Assembly: GCF_900473965.1 (NCBI RefSeq)
Contig: NZ_UCNJ01000012.1
Coordinates: 1-64,000, forward strand
DNA length: 64,000 nucleotides
Origin: Synechococcus sp. UW179A
Lineage (GTDB): Bacteria > Cyanobacteriota > Cyanobacteriia > PCC-6307 > Cyanobiaceae
Direction: 5' to 3'
Shown: positions 26,305-35,327 of the stretch, piece after piece
Position numbering within the stretch: the first letter of the stretch is position 1
How the letters are laid out: each line of letters opens with the position of its first letter
Made by a program: the position numbers and the translations under genes
Notes under the pieces: model-generated
Database searches by the model: none
What the model saw: the letters and a program-made list of their open reading frames with translations, nothing else
What the model was told of the DNA's origin: nothing

Positions 26305-27830
26305 TCGTGTCAATGCGGACCACTGCGCCCGCCCTTGTGCTGTTGCCGGCTCTTGCTCTGCTGCCCGTACTGATTGTGGTGTTGAACGGAGCCCATGGCG
26401 GTGGGGCGGAGATTTTGGGTTCCTTTGTGGTCGGCGCCGTCAACCCTTCTCTGGACCCTGTTTTGTGGAAGGCCTTGCTGGTCGGTCTGCAGGTGACGGT
26501 CGCCACGGCACTCACTGGATGGAGCTGCAGTCTTGTGCTTGGCGTGTTGCTGGGGTGCCTGAGTTCGGAGCGTCTCTGGCTCACCTGGTCTCTTCCTGCC
26601 TGGCCAGCAATCGTGCTTGGGCGCCTGATGGCCCTGCCCCGCTCCGTCCATGAGCTGATTTGGGGATTGCTGCTGTTGCAGGTGCTTGGTCTGCATCCCT
26701 GGGTTGCGGTGATGGCGATCTCGATTCCCTATTCATGCCTGATCGCTCGGGTCTGGCGTGATCAGCTGCAAAGCCTTGATCCCTCCCAGCTGCAGGCGAT
26801 GCTCCAGACCGGCTCTTCTCCCATGGCTGCCTGCATGACGGCGTTGTCGCCTGCCATGGGCTCGGTGCTGGTGAGTTATGGGGGCTACCGACTGGAGTGT
26901 GCGTTGCGCAGTGCGACCTTGCTTGGGGTCTTCGGTCTTGGTGGTCTGGGGATGGATCTGGAACTCAGTCTCAAATCTCTGCAGTTCCAGGAACTGTGGT
27001 CGGGGCTGTGGTTGTTGATGCTGGTCACTATTGCTCTGGAGCAGGGACTCCGCTATTGGAGGCGCTGGGGTGAACAGGCTCAATTCAGACAGCGCCAGGT
27101 CATGGGGTTTGCTGTCGCGGTTGCGCTGTCAGCAAGTCTTGGCGGTGTCTGGTTGGCGCACCTGTTTCCCGATGCAGGCTCCCTGAACTGGCTTCCTGTG
27201 CAATGGCCTGATTTCAGCAGTCTTCGCCTGGCGGCTCGCGAACTTCCCTGGATCTCGATGCTTTGGGAAACCCTGATCCTGACTGTGCTTGCGGCTGGCA
27301 TCGCCATCGGCCTACCGCCATTGCTGCTGTTGCTCACTCCCGCGCATCTCTGGCAACGCTGCGTGAGTGGCTTCTGGATTCTGGTCCGGGTGATTCCTCC
27401 ACCTCTCGCGGTGCTTCTGCTTCTGCTGAGCAACCAGCCAACCCTGGCCATTGGTGCGCTGGCGCTGGGGCTTCATAACAGCGGCGTCATGGGACGTTTG
27501 CTCCAGGAGGGCCTGGACCTGCAAGACGGGTCTGCTCAAGTTGCGCTGGTCAGCAGTGGAGCCTCTCCTCGAGTGAGCTGGCTTTATGGCTTGCTCAGCC
27601 CCAGGAGTCCCTCCCATCTCGCCTATGGGGCTTATCGCAGTGATGTGATCCTGCGTGAAACTGTGGTGGTCGGTCTGATCGGTGGAAGCGGACTGGGCTG
27701 GCAGCTGCTGGAGTCGCTCAGCTCCTTTCACTGGGCCGCGGTGTTGTTGTTGATCACCACCTATGCGGCTCTAACGCTGATCGGTGAATGGCTAAGTGAT
27801 CTGTCACGGCAGCATTGGCTGCAAAGCTGA
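26301..27830 (+). CDS. phnE: phosphonate ABC transporter permease, two fused domains
   Basis: This 509-residue permease has two homologous membrane halves. One has its EAA-like loop near residues 155-205 and the other near 395-455 (GLHNSGVMGRLLQEGL ... YRSDVILRETVVVGLIGGSGLGWQL). A fused PhnE makes a pseudo-dimer from one gene. GTG 26301 overlaps the phnC stop. The usual single-domain PhnE is about half this length. Confidence 0.85.
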   Translation: MIVSMRTTAPALVLLPALALLPVLIVVLNGAHGGGAEILGSFVVGAVNPSLDPVLWKALLVGLQVTVATALTGWSCSLVLGVLLGCLSSERLWLTWSLPAWPAIVLGRLMALPRSVHELIWGLLLLQVLGLHPWVAVMAISIPYSCLIARVWRDQLQSLDPSQLQAMLQTGSSPMAACMTALSPAMGSVLVSYGGYRLECALRSATLLGVFGLGGLGMDLELSLKSLQFQELWSGLWLLMLVTIALEQGLRYWRRWGEQAQFRQRQVMGFAVAVALSASLGGVWLAHLFPDAGSLNWLPVQWPDFSSLRLAARELPWISMLWETLILTVLAAGIAIGLPPLLLLLTPAHLWQRCVSGFWILVRVIPPPLAVLLLLLSNQPTLAIGALALGLHNSGVMGRLLQEGLDLQDGSAQVALVSSGASPRVSWLYGLLSPRSPSHLAYGAYRSDVILRETVVVGLIGGSGLGWQLLESLSSFHWAAVLLLITTYAALTLIGEWLSDLSRQHWLQS

Positions 27831-27858
27831 CCCTGTTCAGCCGAACAGCAGTGAATTC

Positions 27859-28527
27859 ATGCGGGCTCCCCGTCAACTGATCGTGATCGGAGACAGCGGA
27901 GTGGTGGGATGGGGTGATCGTGAGCGTGGTGGATGGTGTGAACGTCTTCGCGGCCATTGGATGGAGATGCCAGATGCACCGCTGATCTATGGGCTCGGTG
28001 TCCGCGGCGACGGTCTTGAGGCGGTGTCAGCCCGATGGGAACGGGAGTGGGCCTGCCGAGGAGAACTGCGCAGGAAGAAGCCCGAGGCCCTGTTGCTGTC
28101 GGTGGGGCTCAATGACACGGCTCGGGTCGGTCGTATTGATGGCCGACAGCCTCTGGATGCGCAGGCTTTTCGCTTCGGCTTTGAACAGCTGCTCCGGTCC
28201 ATTCAGCCCCATGGCTCCGTTTTTGTGCTCGGGCTGACACCCGTCGATGAGCAGGCCATGCCCTTCGCCGACTGTCTCTGGTACAGCAACAGCGACATCG
28301 CTCTGCATGAAGCGCAGATTGAAGAGGCCTGCCTGGAGGCCGATGTCCCTTACCTCTGCCTTCACAGGGCGATGCAAGCGGATCCTGACTGGCTGCAGTG
28401 GCTAGAGCCCGATGGCATTCATCTCAATGCCTTGGGTCATTCCTGGATCGAGCAACGTCTGCGCTCATGGAGTGCGCTTCAGCAATGGGCTGGGCTCCAG
28501 CCCTTGCAACAGGTCATGCCCTGCTGA
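27859..28527 (+). CDS. SGNH/GDSL hydrolase
   Basis: This 222-residue enzyme has block I GDS (Ser13), block III GLND and block V DGIHLN (Asp and His of the triad). It is probably an esterase or lipase-like hydrolase, substrate unknown. ATG 27859 is chosen; the frame is open from 27796 but overlaps phnE. It may be the last gene of the phn transcript, with a 28-bp gap. Confidence 0.85.
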   Translation: MRAPRQLIVIGDSGVVGWGDRERGGWCERLRGHWMEMPDAPLIYGLGVRGDGLEAVSARWEREWACRGELRRKKPEALLLSVGLNDTARVGRIDGRQPLDAQAFRFGFEQLLRSIQPHGSVFVLGLTPVDEQAMPFADCLWYSNSDIALHEAQIEEACLEADVPYLCLHRAMQADPDWLQWLEPDGIHLNALGHSWIEQRLRSWSALQQWAGLQPLQQVMPC

Positions 28528-28562
28528 TCAGTATCAGAATCGTGCTTGTCAGCGAATTGATC

Positions 28563-28805
28563 ATGCGCCTTCTTGCTTGTGCCGCAGCCTCATTGTTGTT
28601 GTGTGGTGTTGCCTCGCTGGCGAGGGCTCAGCAAGGTCTCGTGAACTGTGAGGCCTTTTCCAGTGGTTTCACAACACCAGAGGGCTGCATCGACGGTTCT
28701 CAGCCCAGTTCAGGACCCATTCCCGCGAACCAGGATGGGATCGATGACGACTGGGGTGACATGCCTTTCGGTTGGTATGGACCGGGTGACTGGATGGATT
28801 TTTAG
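28563..28805 (+). CDS. small secreted protein, hypothetical
   Basis: This 80-residue protein has a signal peptide (MRLLACAAASLLLCGVASLARA). The mature part is acidic, with Trp/Gly/Asp-rich DDDWGDMPFGWYGPGDWMDF at the end. No family is recognised. It ends 4 bp inside the convergent gene at 28802. Confidence 0.6.
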   Translation: MRLLACAAASLLLCGVASLARAQQGLVNCEAFSSGFTTPEGCIDGSQPSSGPIPANQDGIDDDWGDMPFGWYGPGDWMDF

Positions 28806-29224
28806 TGTCCGTTGGTTGGGTCTTCCATGTTGATGCTTGGGTTTTTGAGCAGTTGCATGAGCGCTCCAAGCGGCCAGCCGAGGTTGCGCAAATGGCGAGC
28901 AAGCGATCTCGATGCCTCGTAATAACCCTCTCCGTAACTGTGGGAATAGCCGATCTCCTTCAGTGTCAACAGCAGTAACCGGTGCTCGCGACGTGTTCCT
29001 TCCCTTGCCTCCAGCAATTGGAAACCTCGCTCTCTGAGCTGTCTGAGGGACCGTTCACTTAGGTCGTTATGAAACCCCAAGTACATCACATGGTCAATTT
29101 CCCTATACGCAGTGAAAACGCGGGCGCCGCGGTGGATTTCCAGAAATTGATAGCGCTCCGTGACGGCAATCACGGCTTCCATGCAGGGGGCGAGTAGGGC
29201 ATCCTCGATCTGAGCGATGTTCAT
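28802..29224 (-). CDS. hypothetical protein
   Basis: This 140-residue protein starts at ATG 29224 (MNIAQIEDALLAP). It is helix-rich, with a conserved-looking YREIDHVMYLGFHNDLSERSLRQLRERGF. No domain is recognised. It follows the 29221-29472 gene with a four-base overlap, so the two are probably translated together. Confidence 0.6.
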   Translation of the reverse strand: MNIAQIEDALLAPCMEAVIAVTERYQFLEIHRGARVFTAYREIDHVMYLGFHNDLSERSLRQLRERGFQLLEAREGTRREHRLLLLTLKEIGYSHSYGEGYYEASRSLARHLRNLGWPLGALMQLLKNPSINMEDPTNGH

Positions 29225-29472
29225 GGCGTTGCACTGCCGGCGGCCAGACGTTCCTCGCAGGCCACTTCGTAGTTCCGGACTGCACCGGCAGGGATCGAAC
29301 CGTTGCTTTTCAGTTGTCTTACTGACAGCTCGACACACTGCAGGACCACGCTGGTCAGCTCACGTCCCTCGCACTGAGCCCAGCTGCGCAGCAACACGTG
29401 CAGGCTCGGTGGAACGGAAACCGTGAGCTTCACCTGGTTTTCCCGTGGGGGCGCCATCCGCTGGGTCTTCAC
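29221..29472 (-). CDS. ribbon-helix-helix-like small protein
   Basis: This 83-residue protein has VKLTVSVPPSLHVLLRSWAQCEGRELTSVVLQCVELSVR near its N-terminus, which resembles the beta-helix-helix layout of CopG-type DNA-binding proteins. It could be a repressor of the operon it heads. It is a weak match, so the call is tentative. Confidence 0.5.
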   Translation of the reverse strand: MKTQRMAPPRENQVKLTVSVPPSLHVLLRSWAQCEGRELTSVVLQCVELSVRQLKSNGSIPAGAVRNYEVACEERLAAGSATP

Positions 29473-29633
29473 GTCAGCTTCACCATAGCTTTAAGTAGCT
29501 CCCAAGCAACTGTGCAGTATCTGTATAGTTGCTTCAGGGCTGCTTGGTGTCGCTATTTGGCTTTTTGGGCGGTGTTGGGGCTGCGCTCAATAATCGCGGT
29601 TGTTTCTGGGAGTCGGCGCAGGCTCTCATGGTC

Positions 29634-30257
29634 TCAGCGGACCCAGGTGATCATGCGATTGTTGGCAGGCATCAAGGTGATGTTCTGAAGAGTTAGGCCC
29701 GCTTCACAGGCTTGTTTCAGGACTTTCGTCTGGTCACGCACGCCCCAGGCAGGATTCCTTTCCTTTAAGGAGGCATCAAAAGCGCGATTGCTCTCGCTCA
29801 CGTGATGACCATCAACGCTGAAGGGGCCATAGACGCAAAGCGTTCCACCGCTTGGCAGCAGTGCCGCTGTTTGTGTGAACAGGGCGGTAGTGCAGTTCCA
29901 AGCAGAAATGTGGAGCAGGTTGATCGCCACCACTGCCTGAGCAGGCTCTGCAAGTTGTTTCTGCCAATTGGTGTCCCTGACATCCAGTTGCAGGGCCGCC
30001 GGCATTTTCAGAGTCAGCTGCTCGTGCCGGATCCAGGCATCGATGCTGCGGCAATGCTCAGGATCAGGATCACTGCATTGCCAGACAAGGTCTGGAAAGC
30101 GTTTCTGAAAACTGACGCCATGCTCGCCGGATCCGCTGGCGATCTCAAGAATGAATCCTTCGGCTGGAAGCTGCTCAGCCAGCACATCTCCAATCGGGAC
30201 GCGGTTGCGCTGGGTTGCTGGGAAGATCAGGCGTTCATCGCCAAGGCCAGAATTCAT
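29634..30257 (-). CDS. DUF938 SAM-dependent methyltransferase-like protein
   Basis: This 207-residue protein has the class I methyltransferase motif LEIASGSGEHG near residue 37, DPDPEH near 62 and the DUF938 signature YGPFSVDGHHVSESNRAFDASL. It probably binds S-adenosylmethionine; substrate unknown. Confidence 0.82.
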   Translation of the reverse strand: MNSGLGDERLIFPATQRNRVPIGDVLAEQLPAEGFILEIASGSGEHGVSFQKRFPDLVWQCSDPDPEHCRSIDAWIRHEQLTLKMPAALQLDVRDTNWQKQLAEPAQAVVAINLLHISAWNCTTALFTQTAALLPSGGTLCVYGPFSVDGHHVSESNRAFDASLKERNPAWGVRDQTKVLKQACEAGLTLQNITLMPANNRMITWVR

Positions 30258-30275
30258 TTGGTCAATGGTGACGTT

Positions 30276-30401
30276 TCAGTCTGTTGATGGGCTGTTGATA
30301 GTCATCTTTTCAGGCTGCTTTGGGTCAGGATCTCGAACAGATTTCAGTCCATGGTCGTCGTCCCTCCATGCCAAGGCACCTGCTCTGAATGCGTTGAGCA
30401 T
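30276..30401 (-). CDS. short ORF, hypothetical
   Basis: The frame MLNAFRAGALAWRDDDH... is 41 residues, is basic-acidic and has no recognised motif. It lies just upstream of the DUF938 gene on the same strand. Existence is uncertain. Confidence 0.3.
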   Translation of the reverse strand: MLNAFRAGALAWRDDDHGLKSVRDPDPKQPEKMTINSPSTD

Positions 30402-30452
30402 CAAGGCAGCGATCCTTGCCGATAAATTGGATCGATCAATCGGGAGATTGCG

Positions 30453-31106
30453 TTGCCGCTCAGTTCGGTTGCCGACTATCTCGATTGGGTGATGAATTTT
30501 GACGTCTGCAAAGTCCGTCAGGAGGTGATGCTGCTCCGGCGACGCTTTCCGGATGCCACCGGTTATGAGCTTGCGGAGCAAGCTTTCAGCGACGTGCGTC
30601 TCCGCGTTGTCACGGCCGGAGCTGCCATGGGTCTGGCGGCGAATCCACTACTGAGTGTGGCTGGTGCACTGGCGGATCTTTCCGTTACCACCAGAGCGCA
30701 GCTGTTCGCTGCGGCCTGTGCCGCCGAACTGTTGATTCCCGGTTTCCTCGATAGCGACACAGCTCGTTACGAGCTGCTTGTTCCCGTGCTCGGCTCGAGC
30801 GTGATCAGTCAGTTGGCTGTGGAATTTGGTCTCAAAGTTGCAAAAACCGCAACGCGGGATGTTGTGGTCAGATTGATTAACCAACGCAGCCTGCGCTTGA
30901 TCAATGCTGTGATCACAAGAGTTTTCGGGCGCAGGGTGACTCAGAGGGCCTTGATCACCAAGACGATTCCCCTCGTGGGTTGCCTGATCGGCGGTGCCTG
31001 GAATGCCATGGAAGTTGAGGTGATCCGTAACCGCACGCTTCGCTACCTCACGGATCAATTCATGGACCCGGTCAATGTCGTTGACGTTGAAGCAGTTTCT
31101 GGCTGA
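30453..31106 (+). CDS. hypothetical membrane-associated protein
   Basis: This protein of about 217 residues starts at TTG 30453 (an ATG at 30492 is possible). It has hydrophobic segments near residues 53-74, 106-124 and 167-184 and a motif GYELAEQAFSDVRLR. EcsC-like folding is a possibility, but the match is not secure. No firm function. Confidence 0.55.
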   Translation: MPLSSVADYLDWVMNFDVCKVRQEVMLLRRRFPDATGYELAEQAFSDVRLRVVTAGAAMGLAANPLLSVAGALADLSVTTRAQLFAAACAAELLIPGFLDSDTARYELLVPVLGSSVISQLAVEFGLKVAKTATRDVVVRLINQRSLRLINAVITRVFGRRVTQRALITKTIPLVGCLIGGAWNAMEVEVIRNRTLRYLTDQFMDPVNVVDVEAVSG

Positions 31107-31247
31107 TGTTGCAGTCGCCTTTGGCCCCGCAGCAACAAGGGCCTCGACGGCTTGTGCGTTCGACCATGACCAACACATCAGAGTGTTGTGATTCACACAG
31201 CTGATCATTGATGCTTGTCGCTGAATGGACTCAGGTGCTTTTTGCGT

Positions 31248-31436
31248 ATGAGCTATGAACCTGGAAGCCTCGACTGTCGTCTGCTGATTGATGCCAAACA
31301 TCACCTTGAGCTTGCACTCGCTTCACTCAGTGGTCTTCCCCAAAGCGATCACATTCAGAGACAGCTGAAGGCTGTTCATCAGCAGCTTGAGGGCATGCAC
31401 GATCTCAAGAGGGCGTTGCAGACTGACAACGCTTGA
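31248..31436 (+). CDS. small hypothetical protein
   Basis: This 62-residue, helix-rich protein starts at ATG 31248 (MSYEPGSLDCRLL). No family is recognised. It is short but flanked by genes on the same strand. Confidence 0.5.
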   Translation: MSYEPGSLDCRLLIDAKHHLELALASLSGLPQSDHIQRQLKAVHQQLEGMHDLKRALQTDNA

Positions 31437-31490
31437 TCAATCTCCCCAGCTGACCCAACTTCGATCGATTGGCTGCGCTCTTGGGTGACA

Positions 31491-31625
31491 ATGACATCTC
31501 CCACCTCAGCCCGTATGTTCGAAAAGAAGGAGCGCCCCGCCTGGCTCAACTGGTTGTTCCTGGGCATCTTCCTGATCTCGAGCTGGCAGCTCGCCGGCTT
31601 CTGGTTTGAGAAGCTGCACGGCTGA
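31491..31625 (+). CDS. small single-pass membrane protein
   Basis: The 44-residue frame is MTSPTSARMFEKKERPAWLN..., with one hydrophobic segment LFLGIFLISSWQLAGFWF. An inner ATG at 31515 gives 36 residues. The basic N-terminus suggests the in-out orientation of a small membrane protein. No known family. Confidence 0.5.
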   Translation: MTSPTSARMFEKKERPAWLNWLFLGIFLISSWQLAGFWFEKLHG

Positions 31626-31631
31626 AGCCCT

Positions 31632-31937
31632 CTATCCCTCGGCTGCAATCACCTTGGCAGTGGAGCGAGATACCTCAGCGGCTGGCTTGGCAGACGTTCT
31701 GTTGAGTTCACGCTCGAGCGCTTCAACACGGCGCTCACGCAGGCAATATTTGCAACCTCCAGTGGTCTGAAGGTGCCGTTCAGGAGTGATGGTGATTTCC
31801 TGAACGGGGTGCTTGCAGCAGCGGATTTTTACAGGGCTCTTGAAGCTCCGCCATTGGATGCCGGAGTAGTCGAACTGATCACCGAAGCGCTGTTTTGCTC
31901 GCTTCAGGAACGTTTCCAGCGTGATCCGTGCTCCCAT
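31632..31937 (-). CDS. small zinc-ribbon protein, hypothetical
   Basis: This 101-residue protein has CCKHP and CKYCLRE cysteine pairs after a FDYSGIQWRSFKSPVKI segment. This resembles the DUF723 pattern of homing-endonuclease-linked DNA-binding modules, although the match is partial. Function unknown. Confidence 0.5.
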   Translation of the reverse strand: MGARITLETFLKRAKQRFGDQFDYSGIQWRSFKSPVKIRCCKHPVQEITITPERHLQTTGGCKYCLRERRVEALERELNRTSAKPAAEVSRSTAKVIAAEG

Positions 31938-32049
31938 CCCTGCAATCTATGGGTTGTGGTCGGCAACTTCGCTCACGCTGTTATCCGTCTTCACGCTCCA
32001 TCAAGTCCGCGCGGTCGCCAGAGTGCTTCAGCGTGATGGTGTGCTGGGG

Positions 32050-32637
32050 ATGGCCACAGACGAGGCCGTTGAAGTCATGAACTGGGCCCATCAACCAGCC
32101 TGGCTTTCTCCAGATCTCAGCCAGACCTGGATGGATCGCTGTGTGGAGCAGATCAGCTGGGATCAGCCTGAGGTCCGTGTCTATGGGCGATGGCATTTGG
32201 TGCCAAGGCTGACGGCCTTTCTTGCCGACCGCCAAGTGTCCTACCGCTACAGCGGTGCGCTGCATCGAGGTGAGGGCTGGCCAGACTGGTTCCTGCCCCT
32301 GTTGGACCTCGTCTCATCCCGGAGCTCAGCGCCGTTTAACGGCTGTCTTTTCAATCTCTATCGCGATGGTGAGGACCGAATGGGGTGGCACGCCGATGAC
32401 GAACCAGAGATTGATGCCTCGTTCCCTATCGCATCGCTGTCATTCGGATCAAGTAGAGATTTGCAGTTCCGCCATCGATTCAATGGAACGCGTTGCGATG
32501 TCACGCTCGCTGATGGCGACCTTCTGCTGATGGATCCTGATTGTCAAAGGCTTTGGATGCATGGCCTGCCGGTGAGAAAGCGGGTGAAACAACCAAGGCT
32601 CAACCTCACGTTCCGGGTGTTCCGCTCAGTGGACTGA
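32050..32637 (+). CDS. AlkB-like 2-oxoglutarate/Fe(II) oxygenase
   Basis: This 195-residue protein is read from ATG 32050; the frame is open to 31921 but upstream is not conserved. Fe(II) ligands His114 and Asp116 (GWHADDEP) and His171 are visible, and Arg183/Arg188 (PRLNLTFR) would bind 2-oxoglutarate. It probably demethylates alkylated DNA bases, as AlkB does. It overlaps the AEC gene's end by 32 bp, convergent. Confidence 0.85.
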   Translation: MATDEAVEVMNWAHQPAWLSPDLSQTWMDRCVEQISWDQPEVRVYGRWHLVPRLTAFLADRQVSYRYSGALHRGEGWPDWFLPLLDLVSSRSSAPFNGCLFNLYRDGEDRMGWHADDEPEIDASFPIASLSFGSSRDLQFRHRFNGTRCDVTLADGDLLLMDPDCQRLWMHGLPVRKRVKQPRLNLTFRVFRSVD

Positions 32638-33529
32638 TCAGCAGACTCCAAATCGGGACACTGATCAGAGCTGACAGTGTGCTGATCAGGATCAGTTGTG
32701 CCGGTCTGGCGGCGTTCAGTTGTTCGGCTTCGGCGATGAGCAGAACGGAGATCGCGGTTGGGGCGGCCGCCTGCAGAACCAACGCCTGACGTGCATAGCC
32801 AGGCAGTGGAAAGGCCAGGCTGATCAGCAGCATTAGGGAGGGAAACAAGACAAGTTTGCAGATCAGTGGTGCACTCAGATCGATGACTGGTCCCTTCAAC
32901 TTTCGTGCTGCGATATCCCCAAGTCGCATTCCCACCACAACCAGCGCCAGCACGATGACCGCGCGCGAAGGCAGCCAAAGAGCATCACGGATCAGCTCAT
33001 GCCATGGGGTTACCTTCACGATCAGTGCCCCAAGAAGTCCTCTTGTGGCAGGGCTAGCACTGAGATGTGCAAGCAGATCCCGCCAGCGCTCACGGGTCCT
33101 TTGCATTTGGCTTTTTCGGTTCAGCCAAAGAGGTCCAAGAGTCCAGACCAAAAGAGTTGCGCCAAGGTCGTAGCCGATGCTCACCGGTAGCGCCTCTGGC
33201 GGAAGCAGGGCCAGAGTGGCTGGAATCCCGAAGTAAGCCGTGTTGCCGATGCAGCTGCCCAGCTGCAGATCCGCCCGGCCCAGAGCGGCGATGCCTGCAC
33301 TCAGCCAGTGCAGGATCATCATCATCAAGGTGATGGCTGTAACCGAAAGCAGCGCCATCCCAAATAACGAACCGTTGAGGCCGCCATGCAGCAGCAGCCC
33401 CATCAGGCTCACAGGAACGCCGAAACGCACCAGTGGCAGGGCGAGGGGTGCGATCCACTGAGGTCGCCATCGTCCGATGAGTGCTCCGCCGATGAGGCAG
33501 GGAGTCATCTCCCAGAGGAGGTTCAGCAC
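32606..33529 (-). CDS. AEC-family (auxin efflux carrier-like) permease
   Basis: This 307-residue protein has about ten hydrophobic segments, typical of the AEC family (GSCIGNTAYFGIPATLALL and QALVLQAAAPTAISVLLIAEA signatures). It is a transporter of unknown substrate. Confidence 0.8.
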   Translation of the reverse strand: MLNLLWEMTPCLIGGALIGRWRPQWIAPLALPLVRFGVPVSLMGLLLHGGLNGSLFGMALLSVTAITLMMMILHWLSAGIAALGRADLQLGSCIGNTAYFGIPATLALLPPEALPVSIGYDLGATLLVWTLGPLWLNRKSQMQRTRERWRDLLAHLSASPATRGLLGALIVKVTPWHELIRDALWLPSRAVIVLALVVVGMRLGDIAARKLKGPVIDLSAPLICKLVLFPSLMLLISLAFPLPGYARQALVLQAAAPTAISVLLIAEAEQLNAARPAQLILISTLSALISVPIWSLLISPLSGTPGT

Positions 33530-33614
33530 TGGTGATGCATCAGCAAATCAAGACCCTGAACCCAAGCCCTTGTGCCAGACTTCCATCCGTCCGTACCAAA
33601 GGACCATTGTGACC

Positions 33615-33833
33615 ATGGCTGCTCCCTCCTGCTTGATTCAGAGGCATTTCCTTCAGCTCAGCACGACCCTGGCTGATCGATGCGAGCAGCTGCAGCTGGA
33701 ACTGTCTGATCAGGTTGCCAGTCTGCCGTTAGGCAATGAACGTTGGTTGTTGACTGAACGGGAGCTCTCGGCGGCAGAGGATGCGCTGCTACGTCTCCAC
33801 GACCATGTTGATCAGCTTGTCTCGATCCCGTAG
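33615..33833 (+). CDS. small hypothetical protein
   Basis: This 72-residue, helix-rich and acidic protein starts at ATG 33615 (MAAPSCLIQRHFL). It ends 22 bp inside the convergent next gene. No family is recognised. Confidence 0.5.
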   Translation: MAAPSCLIQRHFLQLSTTLADRCEQLQLELSDQVASLPLGNERWLLTERELSAAEDALLRLHDHVDQLVSIP

Positions 33834-34318
33834 TAGCGAAGCGGGATGCCAAAAGTCACGACGTCATGTGGATCGCTTGGTAGTAGGGCCACAATTGCAA
33901 GCTCTCGATCGTCGAATGCTTCCTTGGATTTGAAGACAAATGCTGCTGCATCCGATGCGCTCCATAGAGGTGCTCCATTGCTGCGCTCTTCGCGATACGT
34001 CTCGAAGATGGCCTCAAACTCCTCTCCGTAGTCGGCATTGCTGAGCATCAGGTCCAATGCGGAGTTGTCACTCCTGGTTTGGATCAGCTTGAACAGCTGT
34101 TGCATCAGTGGATGGTCGATGGTCGTGGAGACCCGGACAACATTGCCGATGGTTCCCACCGCCGTGACATGAAATCGTCTTCTGTCGGAACGGGCATCGA
34201 TCACCGCTACGGGCAGGGTCAGATCCCACTGACGATGTTCCGCAACGTTGGTTGCAAGACTGCTGAGATCTTTGGCGTGGTCCTCGCAAAGCTGTTGAAC
34301 CCTCTCACGTTGGTCCAT
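33812..34318 (-). CDS. hypothetical protein
   Basis: This 168-residue soluble protein has no recognised domain. Its stretch DLTLPVAVIDARSDRRRFHVTAVG and the C-terminal IVALLPSDPHDVVTFGIPLRYYG look folded. The 34325 gene precedes it on the same strand, 6 bp upstream. Confidence 0.6.
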   Translation of the reverse strand: MDQRERVQQLCEDHAKDLSSLATNVAEHRQWDLTLPVAVIDARSDRRRFHVTAVGTIGNVVRVSTTIDHPLMQQLFKLIQTRSDNSALDLMLSNADYGEEFEAIFETYREERSNGAPLWSASDAAAFVFKSKEAFDDRELAIVALLPSDPHDVVTFGIPLRYYGIETS

Positions 34319-34324
34319 AGCGGG

Positions 34325-34507
34325 TTAGCGGTGTGGGTGTGCAGACAGTTCGACCGCTCGGCTGCCGGGCAAGCAGAACTCCAGATAGAGGCTGGCGGCG
34401 TCTCTCTTTCTGTTGTCCAAGATCAGCATTGATACGCGCTCACGCCACCAGGAGGAAACAGTGGATTCCACTGCGTCGCGGGGGGGGTGTCTCGATGGAT
34501 CGCTCAT
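34325..34507 (-). CDS. small hypothetical protein
   Basis: This 60-residue protein (MSDPSRHPPRDAVES..., WWRERVSMLILDNRKRDAA) has no recognised family. It is probably co-transcribed with the 33812 gene because of the 6-bp gap. Confidence 0.45.
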   Translation of the reverse strand: MSDPSRHPPRDAVESTVSSWWRERVSMLILDNRKRDAASLYLEFCLPGSRAVELSAHPHR

Positions 34508-34583
34508 CCGATCTCGTCGTTAACGCCCCCTTACCATGGCCAGGTCCTTGGCAAAAAACAGGTTCCTGCGCTTGAGATCCTGC

Positions 34584-35327
34584 TTAATGCGCCATTTGAT
34601 TGAGAAAACGCCTGCTGCGCTCCTCCTTCGCCTGGGTGAAAAATGTAGAGGAGTCTGTGAGTTCCACGACTCGCCCCGCATCCATGAACAAAACCCGGTC
34701 GGCGACTTCACGCGCGAACCCGAGCTCATGGGTCACAACGATCATCGTCATGCCATCGGCAGCAAGTTTTCGCATTGCATCCAGCACCTCCTTGACCCGT
34801 TCTGGATCGAGAGCACTGGTGGGCTCGTCAAACAGCATCAACTCTGGATCCATGGCCAGTGCCCTGGCGATGGCCACCCGTTGTTGCTGACCCCCGCTTA
34901 GTTCAGAGGGATATTTGCTGGCCTGATCGGCGATGCCCATCTGCGCCAGAAGTCCGTGTGCCCTTGCTTCTGCATCAACTTTGCTGATTTTCCTCACTCG
35001 GATTGGTGCCAGCGTGATGTTGTCGAGGATCGAGAGGTGCGGGAACAGATTGAATTGCTGGAACACCATCCCGACTCGACGGCGAATCCGCCGGATCTGT
35101 CGTTCATCCTGCTCCGTATCAAGAGGGATGCCGACGATCTCCAGCTGCCCGGCATCGATTGCTTCAAGACCGTTAAATGTGCGAATCAGGGTGCTCTTTC
35201 CGGAACCGGAAGGCCCCATCACCACCAGCACTTCGCCATGGTTGACGCAGAGGTTGACTTGATCGAGTGCCTTCTGTGAACCGTTGAAGGTTTTGCTGAT
35301 TGATTCGGCTCTGACGGAGACGGTCAT
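34584..35327 (-). CDS. polar amino-acid ABC transporter ATPase
   Basis: This 247-residue ATPase has Walker A GPSGSGKST, LSGGQQQR and Walker B LMLFDEPTSALDP. It is the GlnQ/BgtA-type subunit and ends the operon of binding protein and two permeases. It starts with a four-base overlap with the permease gene. Confidence 0.9.
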   Translation of the reverse strand: MTVSVRAESISKTFNGSQKALDQVNLCVNHGEVLVVMGPSGSGKSTLIRTFNGLEAIDAGQLEIVGIPLDTEQDERQIRRIRRRVGMVFQQFNLFPHLSILDNITLAPIRVRKISKVDAEARAHGLLAQMGIADQASKYPSELSGGQQQRVAIARALAMDPELMLFDEPTSALDPERVKEVLDAMRKLAADGMTMIVVTHELGFAREVADRVLFMDAGRVVELTDSSTFFTQAKEERSRRFLNQMAH

